From contig CAJUHH010000007.1 of assembly GCA_910585965.1 (NCBI GenBank), positions 1 through 64,000 on the forward strand: DNA of 64,000 bases, given 5' to 3'. The stretch is from an uncultured Lachnospiraceae bacterium (GTDB lineage: Bacteria > Bacillota > Clostridia > Lachnospirales > Lachnospiraceae). Under the pieces are notes generated by a model. That model ran no database searches. It saw nothing but the letters and a program-made list of their open reading frames with translations, and was not told the DNA's origin. How positions within the stretch are numbered: the first letter of the stretch is position 1; the number at the start of each line of letters is the position of its first letter. Below are positions 53,333-61,044 of the stretch, one piece after another. A program made the position numbers and the translations under genes.

Positions 53333-54700
53333 ATGGAACGACTGATTATGAAACGATTTTTAGACTGGAAGAATTCCCCCTATCGGAAGCCTCTTTTGTT
53401 AAAAGGAGTCCGGCAGGCAGGCAAAACATGGATTTTGAAAGAATTCGGCAGACTATACTATGAAAATACAGCTTATTTTAATTTCGATGAAAATGAAGAA
53501 TACAAACAGTTCTTTGAAACAACAAAGGATGTGAATCGCATCCTGCAAAACCTGATCATGGCCAGCGGCCAGAAAATCCTGCCCGGACAAACCCTCATCA
53601 TTTTTGATGAAATACAAGACTGTCCGAAAGTCATTAACTCCATGAAATATTTCTATGAAAATGCCCCCCAATATCACGTTGCCTGTGCGGGTTCCCTGCT
53701 CGGGATCGCATTATCCAAGCCCTCCTCGTTTCCAGTAGGCAAAATCAATTTCATGCAGATTGATCCTATGACTTTCACGGAATTCCTTCTTGCCAACGGC
53801 GATGCAAACCTTGCTTCCTACCTGGATTCCGTCCGTATCCTAGAACCGCTGCCAGAAGCTTTTTTTAATCCTCTTTACGAAAAATTGAAAATGTACTATA
53901 TCACTGGAGGCATGCCGGAACCCGTGCTGATGTGGACGGAAGCGCGCGATATTCATGCCATGCAGGAAGCATTATCCGGCATAATCAATGCATATGAACG
54001 GGATTTTGCCAAGCATCCTTCTATAAGCGAATTTCCTAAAATCTCTATGATCTGGAAATCCATCCCTTCCCAGCTTGCCAGAGAAAATAAAAAGTTTCTC
54101 TATAAAGTAATCAAGGACGGGGCAAGAGCCCGGGAATATGAGGATGCGCTGCAATGGCTTGTGGATGCCAGGCTGGTACACAAAATATACCGCAGCAGCT
54201 CGCCCGGGCTTCCTATTTCTGCCTATGATGACTTATCCGCTTTTAAAATCTATCTTGTGGATGTAGGCCTGCTCCGCCGCCTGGCCATGCTCGCCCCGAC
54301 TGCCTTTGGCGAAGGCAACCGTTTATTCACGGAATTTAAAGGGGCTTTGACCGAAAACTATGTCCTGCAGACATTACTTACTCAGTTCGAAGTCGTCCCG
54401 AGGTACTGGAGCCAAAACAATCCCCCCTATGAGGTCGATTTCCTGATTCAGCGGGATAACGACATTTTCCCTGTGGAAGTAAAGTCCGAGGCAAACACAG
54501 CCAGTAAAAGCCTGAAAAAATTTAAAGAATTATTCGGCGATAAGGTAAAATTACGCATCCGGTTTTCTTTGGACAACTTAAAACTGAATGCCGATGTATT
54601 GAATATCCCTCTTTTTATGGCCGACCGCACAGAACAGTTGATCGGCCTTGCACTGGAACAACAAGGCAAAACACAAAAAAGCCAATCACCCATCTTATGA
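53333..54700 (+). CDS. AAA ATPase with DUF4143 domain
   Basis: About 455 residues. P-loop GVRQAGKTW near residue 25, Walker B LIIFDEIQDCP near 90, then a DUF4143 domain (LTENYVLQTLLTQF, VDFLIQRDNDIFPVEVKSEA), a restriction-nuclease-like fold keeping the D-ExK-like residues. Such proteins are widespread, often in variable regions, and poorly understood. Start is uncertain: an ATG at 53321 is too close to the AAGGA site, so I use 53333; 53348 is also possible. Transcribed with the GntR genes or from its own promoter in the gap at 53263-53332. Confidence 0.8.
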   Translation: MERLIMKRFLDWKNSPYRKPLLLKGVRQAGKTWILKEFGRLYYENTAYFNFDENEEYKQFFETTKDVNRILQNLIMASGQKILPGQTLIIFDEIQDCPKVINSMKYFYENAPQYHVACAGSLLGIALSKPSSFPVGKINFMQIDPMTFTEFLLANGDANLASYLDSVRILEPLPEAFFNPLYEKLKMYYITGGMPEPVLMWTEARDIHAMQEALSGIINAYERDFAKHPSISEFPKISMIWKSIPSQLARENKKFLYKVIKDGARAREYEDALQWLVDARLVHKIYRSSSPGLPISAYDDLSAFKIYLVDVGLLRRLAMLAPTAFGEGNRLFTEFKGALTENYVLQTLLTQFEVVPRYWSQNNPPYEVDFLIQRDNDIFPVEVKSEANTASKSLKKFKELFGDKVKLRIRFSLDNLKLNADVLNIPLFMADRTEQLIGLALEQQGKTQKSQSPIL

Positions 54701-54717
54701 AAAGGATATAAAAACCA

Positions 54718-55326
54718 ATGAGCGAAATGAAAGAGAAAATGCACACCGGCGAGCTTTATCTCCCCGGCGATGAAACAATTATGAGCGAACAGGTCGTATA
54801 CCAGGACAAACTCTTCGACTACAACATGACCAAACCATCGGAATCCAAAAAGAGAGCGGAAATGTTAAAAGAAATGCTTGCGGACTGCGGGGAGGGCGTA
54901 TATATCGAGGCCCCTTTCTATGCGAATTTCGGCGGACACCATTGCCATTTCGGCAAAATGGTCTATGCCAATTACCACCTTACCTGCGTGGACGATACCC
55001 ATATTTATATCGGCGACTATACGATGATCGGCCCGAATGTAACGATCGCCACCGCCGGCCACCCCATCCTGCCCGAACTGCGCGAACAAATTTACCAATA
55101 TAACATGCCGGTCCATATCGGCCGCAACTGCTGGATCGGCGCCGGAGCCATCCTTATGCCCGGAGTAACCATCGGCGACAATACCGTAATCGGTGCCGGA
55201 AGCATCGTAACCAAAGATATCCCCGCCAATGTCGTCGCCGTCGGAAACCCATGCAGAGTCATGCGCAGTATTAGCGAACATGACAAAGAATACTACTATA
55301 AAAACAGAAAAATTCCTCCGCTGTAG
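54718..55326 (+). CDS. Maltose/galactoside O-acetyltransferase family protein
   Basis: A 202-residue acetyl-CoA-dependent transferase with a left-handed beta-helix: an N-terminal Mac domain (about 5-60), hexapeptide repeats with IYIGDYTMIGPNVTIATAGH (the His is the catalytic type) and IGAGAILMPGVTIGDNTVIG. Acetylates sugars in the cytoplasm, probably for detoxification. It lies 17 bases after the ATPase gene. Confidence 0.88.
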   Translation: MSEMKEKMHTGELYLPGDETIMSEQVVYQDKLFDYNMTKPSESKKRAEMLKEMLADCGEGVYIEAPFYANFGGHHCHFGKMVYANYHLTCVDDTHIYIGDYTMIGPNVTIATAGHPILPELREQIYQYNMPVHIGRNCWIGAGAILMPGVTIGDNTVIGAGSIVTKDIPANVVAVGNPCRVMRSISEHDKEYYYKNRKIPPL

Positions 55327-55403
55327 AAGCAAGCGCTTTGCCTATTGCCGGGGGTGTTTGCAAGCGCTACAACGATCGGAAAGGAAACGGGGTTTTGGAC
55401 GTT

Positions 55404-55680
55404 GGGAAAGAGAAAGAGGGGCTGCTGGAAGGAGCGGCAAGAGACGGGAATTTTTTGCTGTTACGTACAATCAGCCATTTTACTTATGAAATGGTCGATA
55501 ACCCAGGGAGAAATTGCCACGGATGGCAATTTCAGGAAAAAAGGACACGGATGTCCTTTTTTTCCGCCCCGGACGGTTCCACCACCGACACCCATTTCAT
55601 TAGTAAAATCTGATTGAACGTTCCAGCAAAAAAATCCCGTCTCTTGCCGCTCCTTCCAGCAGCCCCTCTTTCTCTTTCCC
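55404..55680 (-). repeat. Large structured inverted-repeat element, family A copy 2
   Basis: Arms 55404-55460 and 55624-55680 are 57 bases long and reverse complements with one mismatch. Read on the minus strand, the core matches copy 1 (31226-31534) almost base for base over about 145 bases: the outer TTTTACTAATGAAATGG pair, the AAAGGACA/TGTCCTTT hairpin and the ATTGCCA/TGGCAAT hairpin. The arms differ from copy 1 except for GGAAGGAGCGGC, yet remain self-complementary. It occupies most of the 428-base gap between the acetyltransferase and the DeoR gene, which are convergent. No convincing coding sequence is present. Confidence 0.85.
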
Positions 55681-55754
55681 GGCCGCCGCATCCTGACAGA
55701 TGATCCCCCTCCGCATACCACAACTAACTCTTGCAGACAGGGATTTCCACCCCT

Positions 55755-56531
55755 CTAAACCATATCCTCCTCCCAGACACACCTCACATCATATTTCTCA
55801 AACAACTGCAGCCATTTCTCCTCCGGCTTCTCATCCGTAATAATCATCGAAATATTCTCCAGCCCCCCGATGCTGGTAAATGCCGTATATCCGAACTTGG
55901 AGCTGTCCACCGCCAAAATACGGCAGTTCGCCCGCTCCAGCATTGTCTTTTTATTCCTTGCATGGAGTTCGTTGGAATCCGTAATGCCGTTCTCCATATC
56001 GAAGCCTTTGCAGGAAATAATCGCCTTATCCACATAATAAGAACGCAGCATATGGTCTGTCTGGGGACCCACTAAGGCCAGGGATCCTTCCATCGCCAGC
56101 CCCCCTGTCGACAGCACGCGCCAATCCTGCGTATCAAAAAGTTCGATAATGATTTCTATGGAGTTCGTAATAATCGTCAGGTTCCTTTTTTCTTCCTTCA
56201 GCGCCTTTGCTATGAATACAGCGGTAGAACTGGAATCCAGGATGAGCCGTTCCCCGTCCTTTACCATGTTTTTTATGATCTCGGCGATCTTCTGCTTCCC
56301 CGCCACATTGGTATTCTTTCGGATGTTAAACGGCATGTCGATATTCATATTCTCGTTCAGCACCGCTCCTCCATAGCTTTTAATGACATATCCGTCCTTT
56401 TCCAGCTTTTCCAGATCTCTCCGTATGGTTTCTTCCGTAACGCCATATGTCTTGCTCAGTTCGCTGACGACTACCCTTTTTTCCTTTTGTAACTTTTCCA
56501 GTATTTCATTTCTTCTTTCTATCGCTAACAT
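55755..56531 (-). CDS. DeoR-family regulator of the microcompartment operon
   Basis: A 258-residue regulator: DeoR helix-turn-helix (MLAIERRNEILEKLQKEKRV, then YGVTEETIRRDLEKLEKDGY) and a DeoR-C sugar-phosphate sensor domain (about 75-235, with LILDSSSTAVFIAKAL and ADSSKFG-like AVDSSKFGYTAF). Last gene of the microcompartment operon, 25 bases after the shell protein gene. FucR-type DeoR regulators respond to fuculose-phosphate, so it may link fucose breakdown with microcompartment expression. Specific ligand inferred. Confidence 0.85.
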   Translation of the reverse strand: MLAIERRNEILEKLQKEKRVVVSELSKTYGVTEETIRRDLEKLEKDGYVIKSYGGAVLNENMNIDMPFNIRKNTNVAGKQKIAEIIKNMVKDGERLILDSSSTAVFIAKALKEEKRNLTIITNSIEIIIELFDTQDWRVLSTGGLAMEGSLALVGPQTDHMLRSYYVDKAIISCKGFDMENGITDSNELHARNKKTMLERANCRILAVDSSKFGYTAFTSIGGLENISMIITDEKPEEKWLQLFEKYDVRCVWEEDMV

Positions 56532-56556
56532 ATATTTACTGTCTCACCTTCCAAGC

Positions 56557-57105
56557 CTATAAGATTGCACGGCATATTTTCTCGTCAGGATGGGCAATGA
56601 CGGTGGAATCCAGATACATGCCGTCTGCCCCGATCTCGCTCCTTGCTTTTTCTATGGCTGCATTGACTGCGGCTACTTCGCCTGTCAGCATCATATAAGA
56701 TTTCCCGCACATCCCCCGGGCGATGCGCAATTCAATCAGCGATACGATCGCTGTTTTCGCCGCAATATCCGCCGCTACTATGATCGATGCCGCATCGTAA
56801 GTTTCCAATATGCCAAGGGCGCTGACTCCCTCAATCCGGGTTGCTCCGTAAATGGCAGGGAAAATGGACTCATGGGGATTTCCAAGCACAAAACTGTTGA
56901 TCAGATGCAGCCCGTAATTTTTTTTCGCCGCATCCACCGCCGCCTTTACCGCGCTCAGGCTTCCGCTGATCACTGCGATATATTTGCCCGGACATACGGT
57001 CTGCGCCTCTATGATATCGACTTCCGAGGTTTTTACCATGGCATCCGCCGCCGTCACCCCTGCCGAAACTGTTTTGTATTCCACCATTCCGATCGCCTTG
57101 CTCAT
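56557..57105 (-). CDS. pduT: Tandem-domain microcompartment shell protein (BMC-T, PduT-like)
   Basis: A 182-residue shell protein made of two fused BMC domains (about 4-88 and 95-180), forming a pseudohexameric trimer. Cys38 in the VCPGKY segment is at the position of the PduT cysteine that holds a central iron-sulfur cluster at the trimer pore. Directly downstream of the PduS-like gene, as in pdu operons, where PduT and PduS are thought to move electrons through the shell. Confidence 0.9.
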   Translation of the reverse strand: MSKAIGMVEYKTVSAGVTAADAMVKTSEVDIIEAQTVCPGKYIAVISGSLSAVKAAVDAAKKNYGLHLINSFVLGNPHESIFPAIYGATRIEGVSALGILETYDAASIIVAADIAAKTAIVSLIELRIARGMCGKSYMMLTGEVAAVNAAIEKARSEIGADGMYLDSTVIAHPDEKICRAIL

Positions 57106-57121
57106 ATTATGTACAACCTTC

Positions 57122-58492
57122 CTACTTTTGAATGATAATATATTTTTCCGTTACCTCGGTTACTTTTCCATCAATGGATGCATGGATGGCAACACTTAAA
57201 CCGTTTGCCGGTTCCGCCACCATCTGTCCTTTTTCCACCCTATCCCCTTCTTTTACGACGGGGACGGCCGGAGCTCCGATATGCTGGCTGCACATCAGCT
57301 TTACTTTCCTGATCTCCCCTGCCATTTCTGTAATAGGAGCGGGTTTATCATACCTCGTCAGATCCAGCCTGGCCATCAGGCGTTCCATCGGCGCTTTCCG
57401 ATACTGCCGTTCCTCTGCCACAGGAGCCGCTTCCACCTTCGGCGGCTTTATGCCATGGGCTCTTAAGCCCGCCTTATAATCGGCAATCAATGAACGGGGG
57501 GACAGGCCTTGCATGCAGGAATAATTTTCACATAATCCGCAGGAGGAGCAGAACATAGTATTCAGGAAAATATCCGTATCCTGTATATCCTTGCAAGTCG
57601 CCGCCCGCATAAACTTGTGCGGCTCTATGGGATGCCCCAGCAGATGCCTCGGGCATAAATCCGTACACATCGTACACTGGCAGCAGGCCGCCGCCGCCCG
57701 TTTCAAATCAATCGACGATTTTCTTCTTTTTCTCTGTATCAGCAGATGTTCTTCCGGCAATACCAGTATGGCATTGGTCGTTTTCGTCACCGGGAGCGCC
57801 CCGCTTCCCTCAAACCCCATCATCGGCCCGCCGATAAAGAACACCGGATTTTTTACTGTGGTTTCCCCGGCTTCCCGCACGGCCTCTTCCATCGTACATC
57901 CCAAAGGCAGCCTTACCGTAAGGGGGCGTTCCACTTCGCCTACGATGGACACCAGTTTCTCTTCCACCGGCCGCCCCAGCTCCATAGCCCGGTATACATT
58001 GTACAACGTTTCCACATTGAATACCGCTACGCCGCTTTCAATCGGAAGCCCTCCCGGCGGAACTACTTTCCCGGTCGTCTCATAGATCAGGACGACTTCA
58101 TCCCCTGCGGGATAAACCCCATCCAGCAGCCCCAGCCTGATCTCCGGGTAGTCCCCTATATGGCTTTGAAGCGCCGCTATTGCATTTTTGTATGCTTTCT
58201 TTATTCCGATCACGGCTTCCTTTGCGCCTACGCACCGGGCAAGCAGATGAAAAGTTTTTATGATCTCGCCGGCGTTCTGCTCTAAAAGCTGCCTATGCAG
58301 CTTTAAAAGGGGTTCGCATTCCGCGCAGTTCATAATAATCGTATCCGCCCGTTTATCCAATTTGGCATAAGTCGGGAAACCCGCGCCTCCCGCGCCGACA
58401 ATGCCGTTTTGGCGCAGTACGGCGCTCACTTGTTCCATGCTTTCCCATCCAGTTTTACCTGTACTTCCTGCTCCGCTCATTTCTACATCCAT
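57122..58492 (-). CDS. pduS: PduS-like iron-sulfur flavoprotein (RnfC-related)
   Basis: A 456-residue RnfC/NuoF-type protein. Glycine-rich NADH site GIVGAGGAGFPTYAKL, a SLBB-like domain around NPVFFIGGPMMGFEGSGALP, then two 4Fe-4S motifs: CCQCTMCTDLCP and CSSCGLCENYSC. The C-terminal 60 residues form a hybrid/barrel-sandwich domain (VVKEGDRVEKGQMVAEPANG). PduS reduces cobalamin in B12-dependent propanediol compartments; homologues also occur in other compartment types. It overlaps the BMC-P gene by 10 bases. Confidence 0.88.
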   Translation of the reverse strand: MDVEMSGAGSTGKTGWESMEQVSAVLRQNGIVGAGGAGFPTYAKLDKRADTIIMNCAECEPLLKLHRQLLEQNAGEIIKTFHLLARCVGAKEAVIGIKKAYKNAIAALQSHIGDYPEIRLGLLDGVYPAGDEVVLIYETTGKVVPPGGLPIESGVAVFNVETLYNVYRAMELGRPVEEKLVSIVGEVERPLTVRLPLGCTMEEAVREAGETTVKNPVFFIGGPMMGFEGSGALPVTKTTNAILVLPEEHLLIQRKRRKSSIDLKRAAAACCQCTMCTDLCPRHLLGHPIEPHKFMRAATCKDIQDTDIFLNTMFCSSCGLCENYSCMQGLSPRSLIADYKAGLRAHGIKPPKVEAAPVAEERQYRKAPMERLMARLDLTRYDKPAPITEMAGEIRKVKLMCSQHIGAPAVPVVKEGDRVEKGQMVAEPANGLSVAIHASIDGKVTEVTEKYIIIQK

Positions 58493-58749
58493 TGCCTTCC
58501 ATCATCAATAATTCCTACGATTGCCGCGTCTACCGGCACATTTTCCATATCACAGCCGATCCTTGCCGCGCTTCCCGTAGCCACCAGTACAAACTCTCCG
58601 ATCCCTGCGCCGATATTATCGATGGCAATCATCTGGCTGCCGCCGCTTCCCATTTTTTCCGCCAGCTCGACGACCATGAACTTATTGCCTACCAGCTTCT
58701 CGCTTTTCCTCGTGGAAACTACGCTCCCTACTACTTTTCCTATAAGCAT
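58483..58749 (-). CDS. eutN: Microcompartment vertex protein (BMC-P, EutN/CcmL family)
   Basis: An 88-residue pentamer-forming protein: MLIGKVVGSVVSTRKSEKLV at the start, GNKFMVVELAEKMGSGGSQM, AIDNIGAGIGEFVLVATGSA, which are the typical OB-fold strands. It caps the twelve vertices of the shell. Located between PduL and PduS genes. Confidence 0.93.
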   Translation of the reverse strand: MLIGKVVGSVVSTRKSEKLVGNKFMVVELAEKMGSGGSQMIAIDNIGAGIGEFVLVATGSAARIGCDMENVPVDAAIVGIIDDGRQWM

Positions 58750-58787
58750 ATGTAAACCATGCCTTTCTTTTCTCTGATATCAACCGC

Positions 58788-59456
58788 CTATTCCATGCCG
58801 TTCATAATCCTGACGGTGTCCCCTGTGGCTATCTTCGCCGCATTCGCCTCGTCCGTATCGATGTGCATCTCCAGCGTAAAGCTCTCATCCACCCGAATCT
58901 GTACGTGGTTGAATACCGTGCCTCTTTCATTATCTGCCTTTACCGATACCACATCGCCGTCATGAAGCCCGGATGCCGCCGCGTCCTTCGGGGACATATG
59001 GATATGCCTCTTGGCAACAATGCATCCTTCCTTCAAATACAATGCGCCTTTCGGCCCGACCAATGCGATGGGCGCGCTGCCCGCCACATTTCCCGATTCC
59101 CGGATGGGCGCTTTCACTCCTAATTTGATGGCATCCGTGGAAGAGATCTCCACCTGGGATTTCTTCCTTACCGGCCCTAATATCCTTACATTCTCTATCG
59201 CTCTAAGCTTTAAACCGACGATCGTCACCAGTTCGTTCGATGCAAACTGCCCGCCCATCAGCTCTTTTTTCTTCGTCAAATGATATCCTTCCCCAAAAAG
59301 GACTTCCACATGTTCCTGCGTCAAATGTACATGCCTTGCGGATACTCCCACCGGCACCATATACCCCTTGCCTGCATCCTTTCCCTGGTTCATGGCTTCC
59401 ATTACCATTCTGGCCACCAGTTCTATCTGGCTGCTCGTCATACTGTTATTCTCCAT
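58788..59456 (-). CDS. pduL: Phosphate propanoyltransferase PduL
   Basis: A 222-residue enzyme that converts acyl-CoA and phosphate to acyl-phosphate, recycling CoA inside the compartment. Two PduL domains with metal-binding histidines in VGVSARHVHLTQEHVEVLFG and VAKRHIHMSPKDA, plus LEMHIDTDEANAA. The N-terminal amphipathic helix (SQIELVARMVMEAMNQ) is a probable encapsulation peptide. I use the ATG at 59456 with GGAGG 9 bases upstream; the frame itself extends to 59516. Confidence 0.93.
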   Translation of the reverse strand: MENNSMTSSQIELVARMVMEAMNQGKDAGKGYMVPVGVSARHVHLTQEHVEVLFGEGYHLTKKKELMGGQFASNELVTIVGLKLRAIENVRILGPVRKKSQVEISSTDAIKLGVKAPIRESGNVAGSAPIALVGPKGALYLKEGCIVAKRHIHMSPKDAAASGLHDGDVVSVKADNERGTVFNHVQIRVDESFTLEMHIDTDEANAAKIATGDTVRIMNGME

Positions 59457-59539
59457 CGTCCGTTCCCTCCAGAACTTCCTAAAAAGGCTGAAGGACGGGC
59501 ATTGCCCGCCCTTCATTACTGCACGAAACTATCCGTAAC

Positions 59540-59956
59540 TTATTTTAAAACGGGAAGAATCTTTTCCACATCCGTATGAGGTCTGGGAATTACATGTGTC
59601 GCCACCAATTCGCCAAGCCTTGACGCGCTCGTGCTTCCTGCTTCTACCGCAGCGTTTACAGCTCCTACATCGCCGCGTACCATAACGCTTACCAGGCCGG
59701 AACCGATCTTCTCTGTTCCAACTAATGTTACATTAGCAGCCTTTAACATTGCATCCGCTGCCTCGATCGATGCTACCAAACCTCTTGTTTCTACCATACC
59801 TAATGCTTCCTGTGCCATCCTTTTTTCCTCCTTTGGCTCTGATTTTACTGTTTTTGTTTCTATTTTATTTTCTGTTGCTTCTGCTTTTGCTGCTTCTGCT
59901 TTCTTCGCTTCGGCTCTTGCCGGAGTTCTTTTTGCCGAATTTTTCTGTTCCGCCAT
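59540..59956 (-). CDS. Microcompartment shell protein (BMC-H) with N-terminal extension and internal start
   Basis: A 138-residue frame. Residues 47-138 are a canonical BMC-H hexamer protein (MAQEALGMVETRGLVASIEA, then VMVRGDVGAVNAAVEAG and VATHVIPRPHTDVEKILPVL). Residues 1-46 are a charged Lys/Ala/Glu-rich tail. There are two plausible starts: 59956, with GGAG 6 bases upstream, and 59818 (Met47), preceded by the stronger AAAGGAGG 8 bases upstream. Both a tailed and a plain form may be made. The BMC-H core is nearly identical to that at 60332-60607. Tail function unknown; it could line the shell interior or lumen-facing surface, or bind cargo. Confidence 0.85.
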   Translation of the reverse strand: MAEQKNSAKRTPARAEAKKAEAAKAEATENKIETKTVKSEPKEEKRMAQEALGMVETRGLVASIEAADAMLKAANVTLVGTEKIGSGLVSVMVRGDVGAVNAAVEAGSTSASRLGELVATHVIPRPHTDVEKILPVLK

Positions 59957-59959
59957 ATG

Positions 59960-60277
59960 TCACTCCATTTCGTCGTTCCAGGCAGTTGATATATTCGTCA
60001 ACCGGCTGGCGCTCTTCTTCACCAGTTTAATAATCTCTTCATGGGGATTGGCAATTACCACGGTAGCAGCCGGTTTCTTGATCGCGCTGTTCGCGGCCGC
60101 CTCGATCGCCTGTTTTACATCCGATACGCTTCCCCGTATAATGATCGTAACCAGTCTGCCGCCCAGTTTTTTCTCCCATGTGATAAATTCCACATCTGCC
60201 GTTTTGCACATAATATCGAGGGCGTCTATCGCTGCCGTCGTACTTGGAATCTCAAAGAACCCATATGCATTTCCCAT
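59960..60277 (-). CDS. Microcompartment shell protein (BMC-H), divergent
   Basis: A 105-residue BMC-domain protein: MGNAYGFFEIPSTTAAIDAL, CKTADVEFITWEKKLGGRLV, TIIIRGSVSDVKQAIEAAAN, ending with a short polar C-terminal extension. More divergent than the two PduA/EutM-like copies, so likely a minor shell component with different pore chemistry. Stop codon is 3 bases before the ATG of the tailed shell protein. Confidence 0.88.
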   Translation of the reverse strand: MGNAYGFFEIPSTTAAIDALDIMCKTADVEFITWEKKLGGRLVTIIIRGSVSDVKQAIEAAANSAIKKPAATVVIANPHEEIIKLVKKSASRLTNISTAWNDEME

Positions 60278-60331
60278 GGTTTACCTCATTTCTGCGTCGT
60301 TTTGCTGCGCAAAGCCAATCTGGCTTCGGGA

Positions 60332-60607
60332 TTAAATAAGCGGTAAAATCTTCTCTACATCGCTGTGGGGTCTCGGTATGACATGCGTAGCTACTAATTC
60401 GCCAAGGCTTACCGCCCTTACGCTTCCCGCTTCTACCGCTGCCTTTACAGCGCCTACGTCGCCGCGTACCATAACCGTCACCAGCCCGGAGCCAATTTTT
60501 TCTGTTCCGATCAGAGTAACCTCTGCCGCTTTGATCATCGCATCCGATGCTTCGATCGCTGCCGTAAGGCCTCTTGTCTCTATCATACCTAATGCTAATT
60601 GTGCCAT
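60332..60607 (-). CDS. Major microcompartment shell protein (BMC-H, PduA/EutM-like)
   Basis: A 91-residue hexameric shell protein, full family length: MAQLALGMIETRGLTAAIEA, AEVTLIGTEKIGSGLVTVMV, RGDVGAVKAAVEAG and VATHVIPRPHSDVEKILPLI. AGGAGG is 8 bases before the ATG at 60607, the strongest site in the operon. A long hairpin lies just upstream, between this gene and the preceding shell gene. Probably the most abundant shell tile. Confidence 0.93.
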   Translation of the reverse strand: MAQLALGMIETRGLTAAIEASDAMIKAAEVTLIGTEKIGSGLVTVMVRGDVGAVKAAVEAGSVRAVSLGELVATHVIPRPHSDVEKILPLI

Positions 60608-60633
60608 TATATAATCCTCCTGATTCCAGTTCC

Positions 60634-60686
60634 GCAACCGCCCTGCCAATACCCGGAACCGGCATGGTATTTGTACGGGCGGTTGC
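60634..60686 (-). promoter_or_regulatory. Intra-operon hairpin before the major shell gene
   Basis: Stem GCAACCGCCC/GGGCGGTTGC (60686-60677 with 60643-60634 on the minus strand), with inner pairs AATACC/GGTATT and CCGG/CCGG. No T tract follows, so it is not a simple terminator. It probably protects or processes the downstream transcript of the abundant shell protein. Confidence 0.5.
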
Positions 60687-60713
60687 TGTTCTTTTATAAT
60701 TTTTTATAATTTA

Positions 60714-61028
60714 TTATACCTTATCCATGCCGCTAAGTCTAAGCATTTTTTCTGTGTCTTCCTCGGGGCTTGCGATTTCGTGGGTCGCTACGACTCCTGC
60801 TAGTTCTTCCGCCCTTTGTTTTGCCGCCGCGACGGCCGCCCTGACATCGGATATGGTTCCGCGGAATTTTATCATGACGATAAGCGGCACGGGAAGGGCA
60901 TCCGCATTGGCCGGTTTGTTCTTATCGAAATTTTCAATCGTTACATTGGCGGCTTTACATCCCGCGTCGGCTGCCGCAAATGCTGTTGCAAGTCCGAATA
61001 CCTCTATGATACCTACTGCTTCTCCCAT
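60714..61028 (-). CDS. Microcompartment shell protein (BMC-H)
   Basis: A 104-residue BMC-domain protein: MGEAVGIIEVFGLATAFAAA, DAGCKAANVTIENFDKNKPA, an insertion with PANADALPVPLIVMIKFRGT, and VATHEIASPEEDTEKMLRLS. The proline-containing loop near residues 38-46 is longer than in the PduA/EutM copies and would alter the pore. It lies 16 bases after the alcohol dehydrogenase stop. Confidence 0.88.
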   Translation of the reverse strand: MGEAVGIIEVFGLATAFAAADAGCKAANVTIENFDKNKPANADALPVPLIVMIKFRGTISDVRAAVAAAKQRAEELAGVVATHEIASPEEDTEKMLRLSGMDKV

Positions 61029-61044
61029 ACCTTAACTCCACTTC

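Noticed and set aside
55338..55721. Several open frames of 60-90 codons on both strands over the family A element
   Set aside because: They read through palindromic sequence, so both strands are open in the same place. The shared residues only reflect the conserved DNA core, and none has a ribosome site or recognisable domain.
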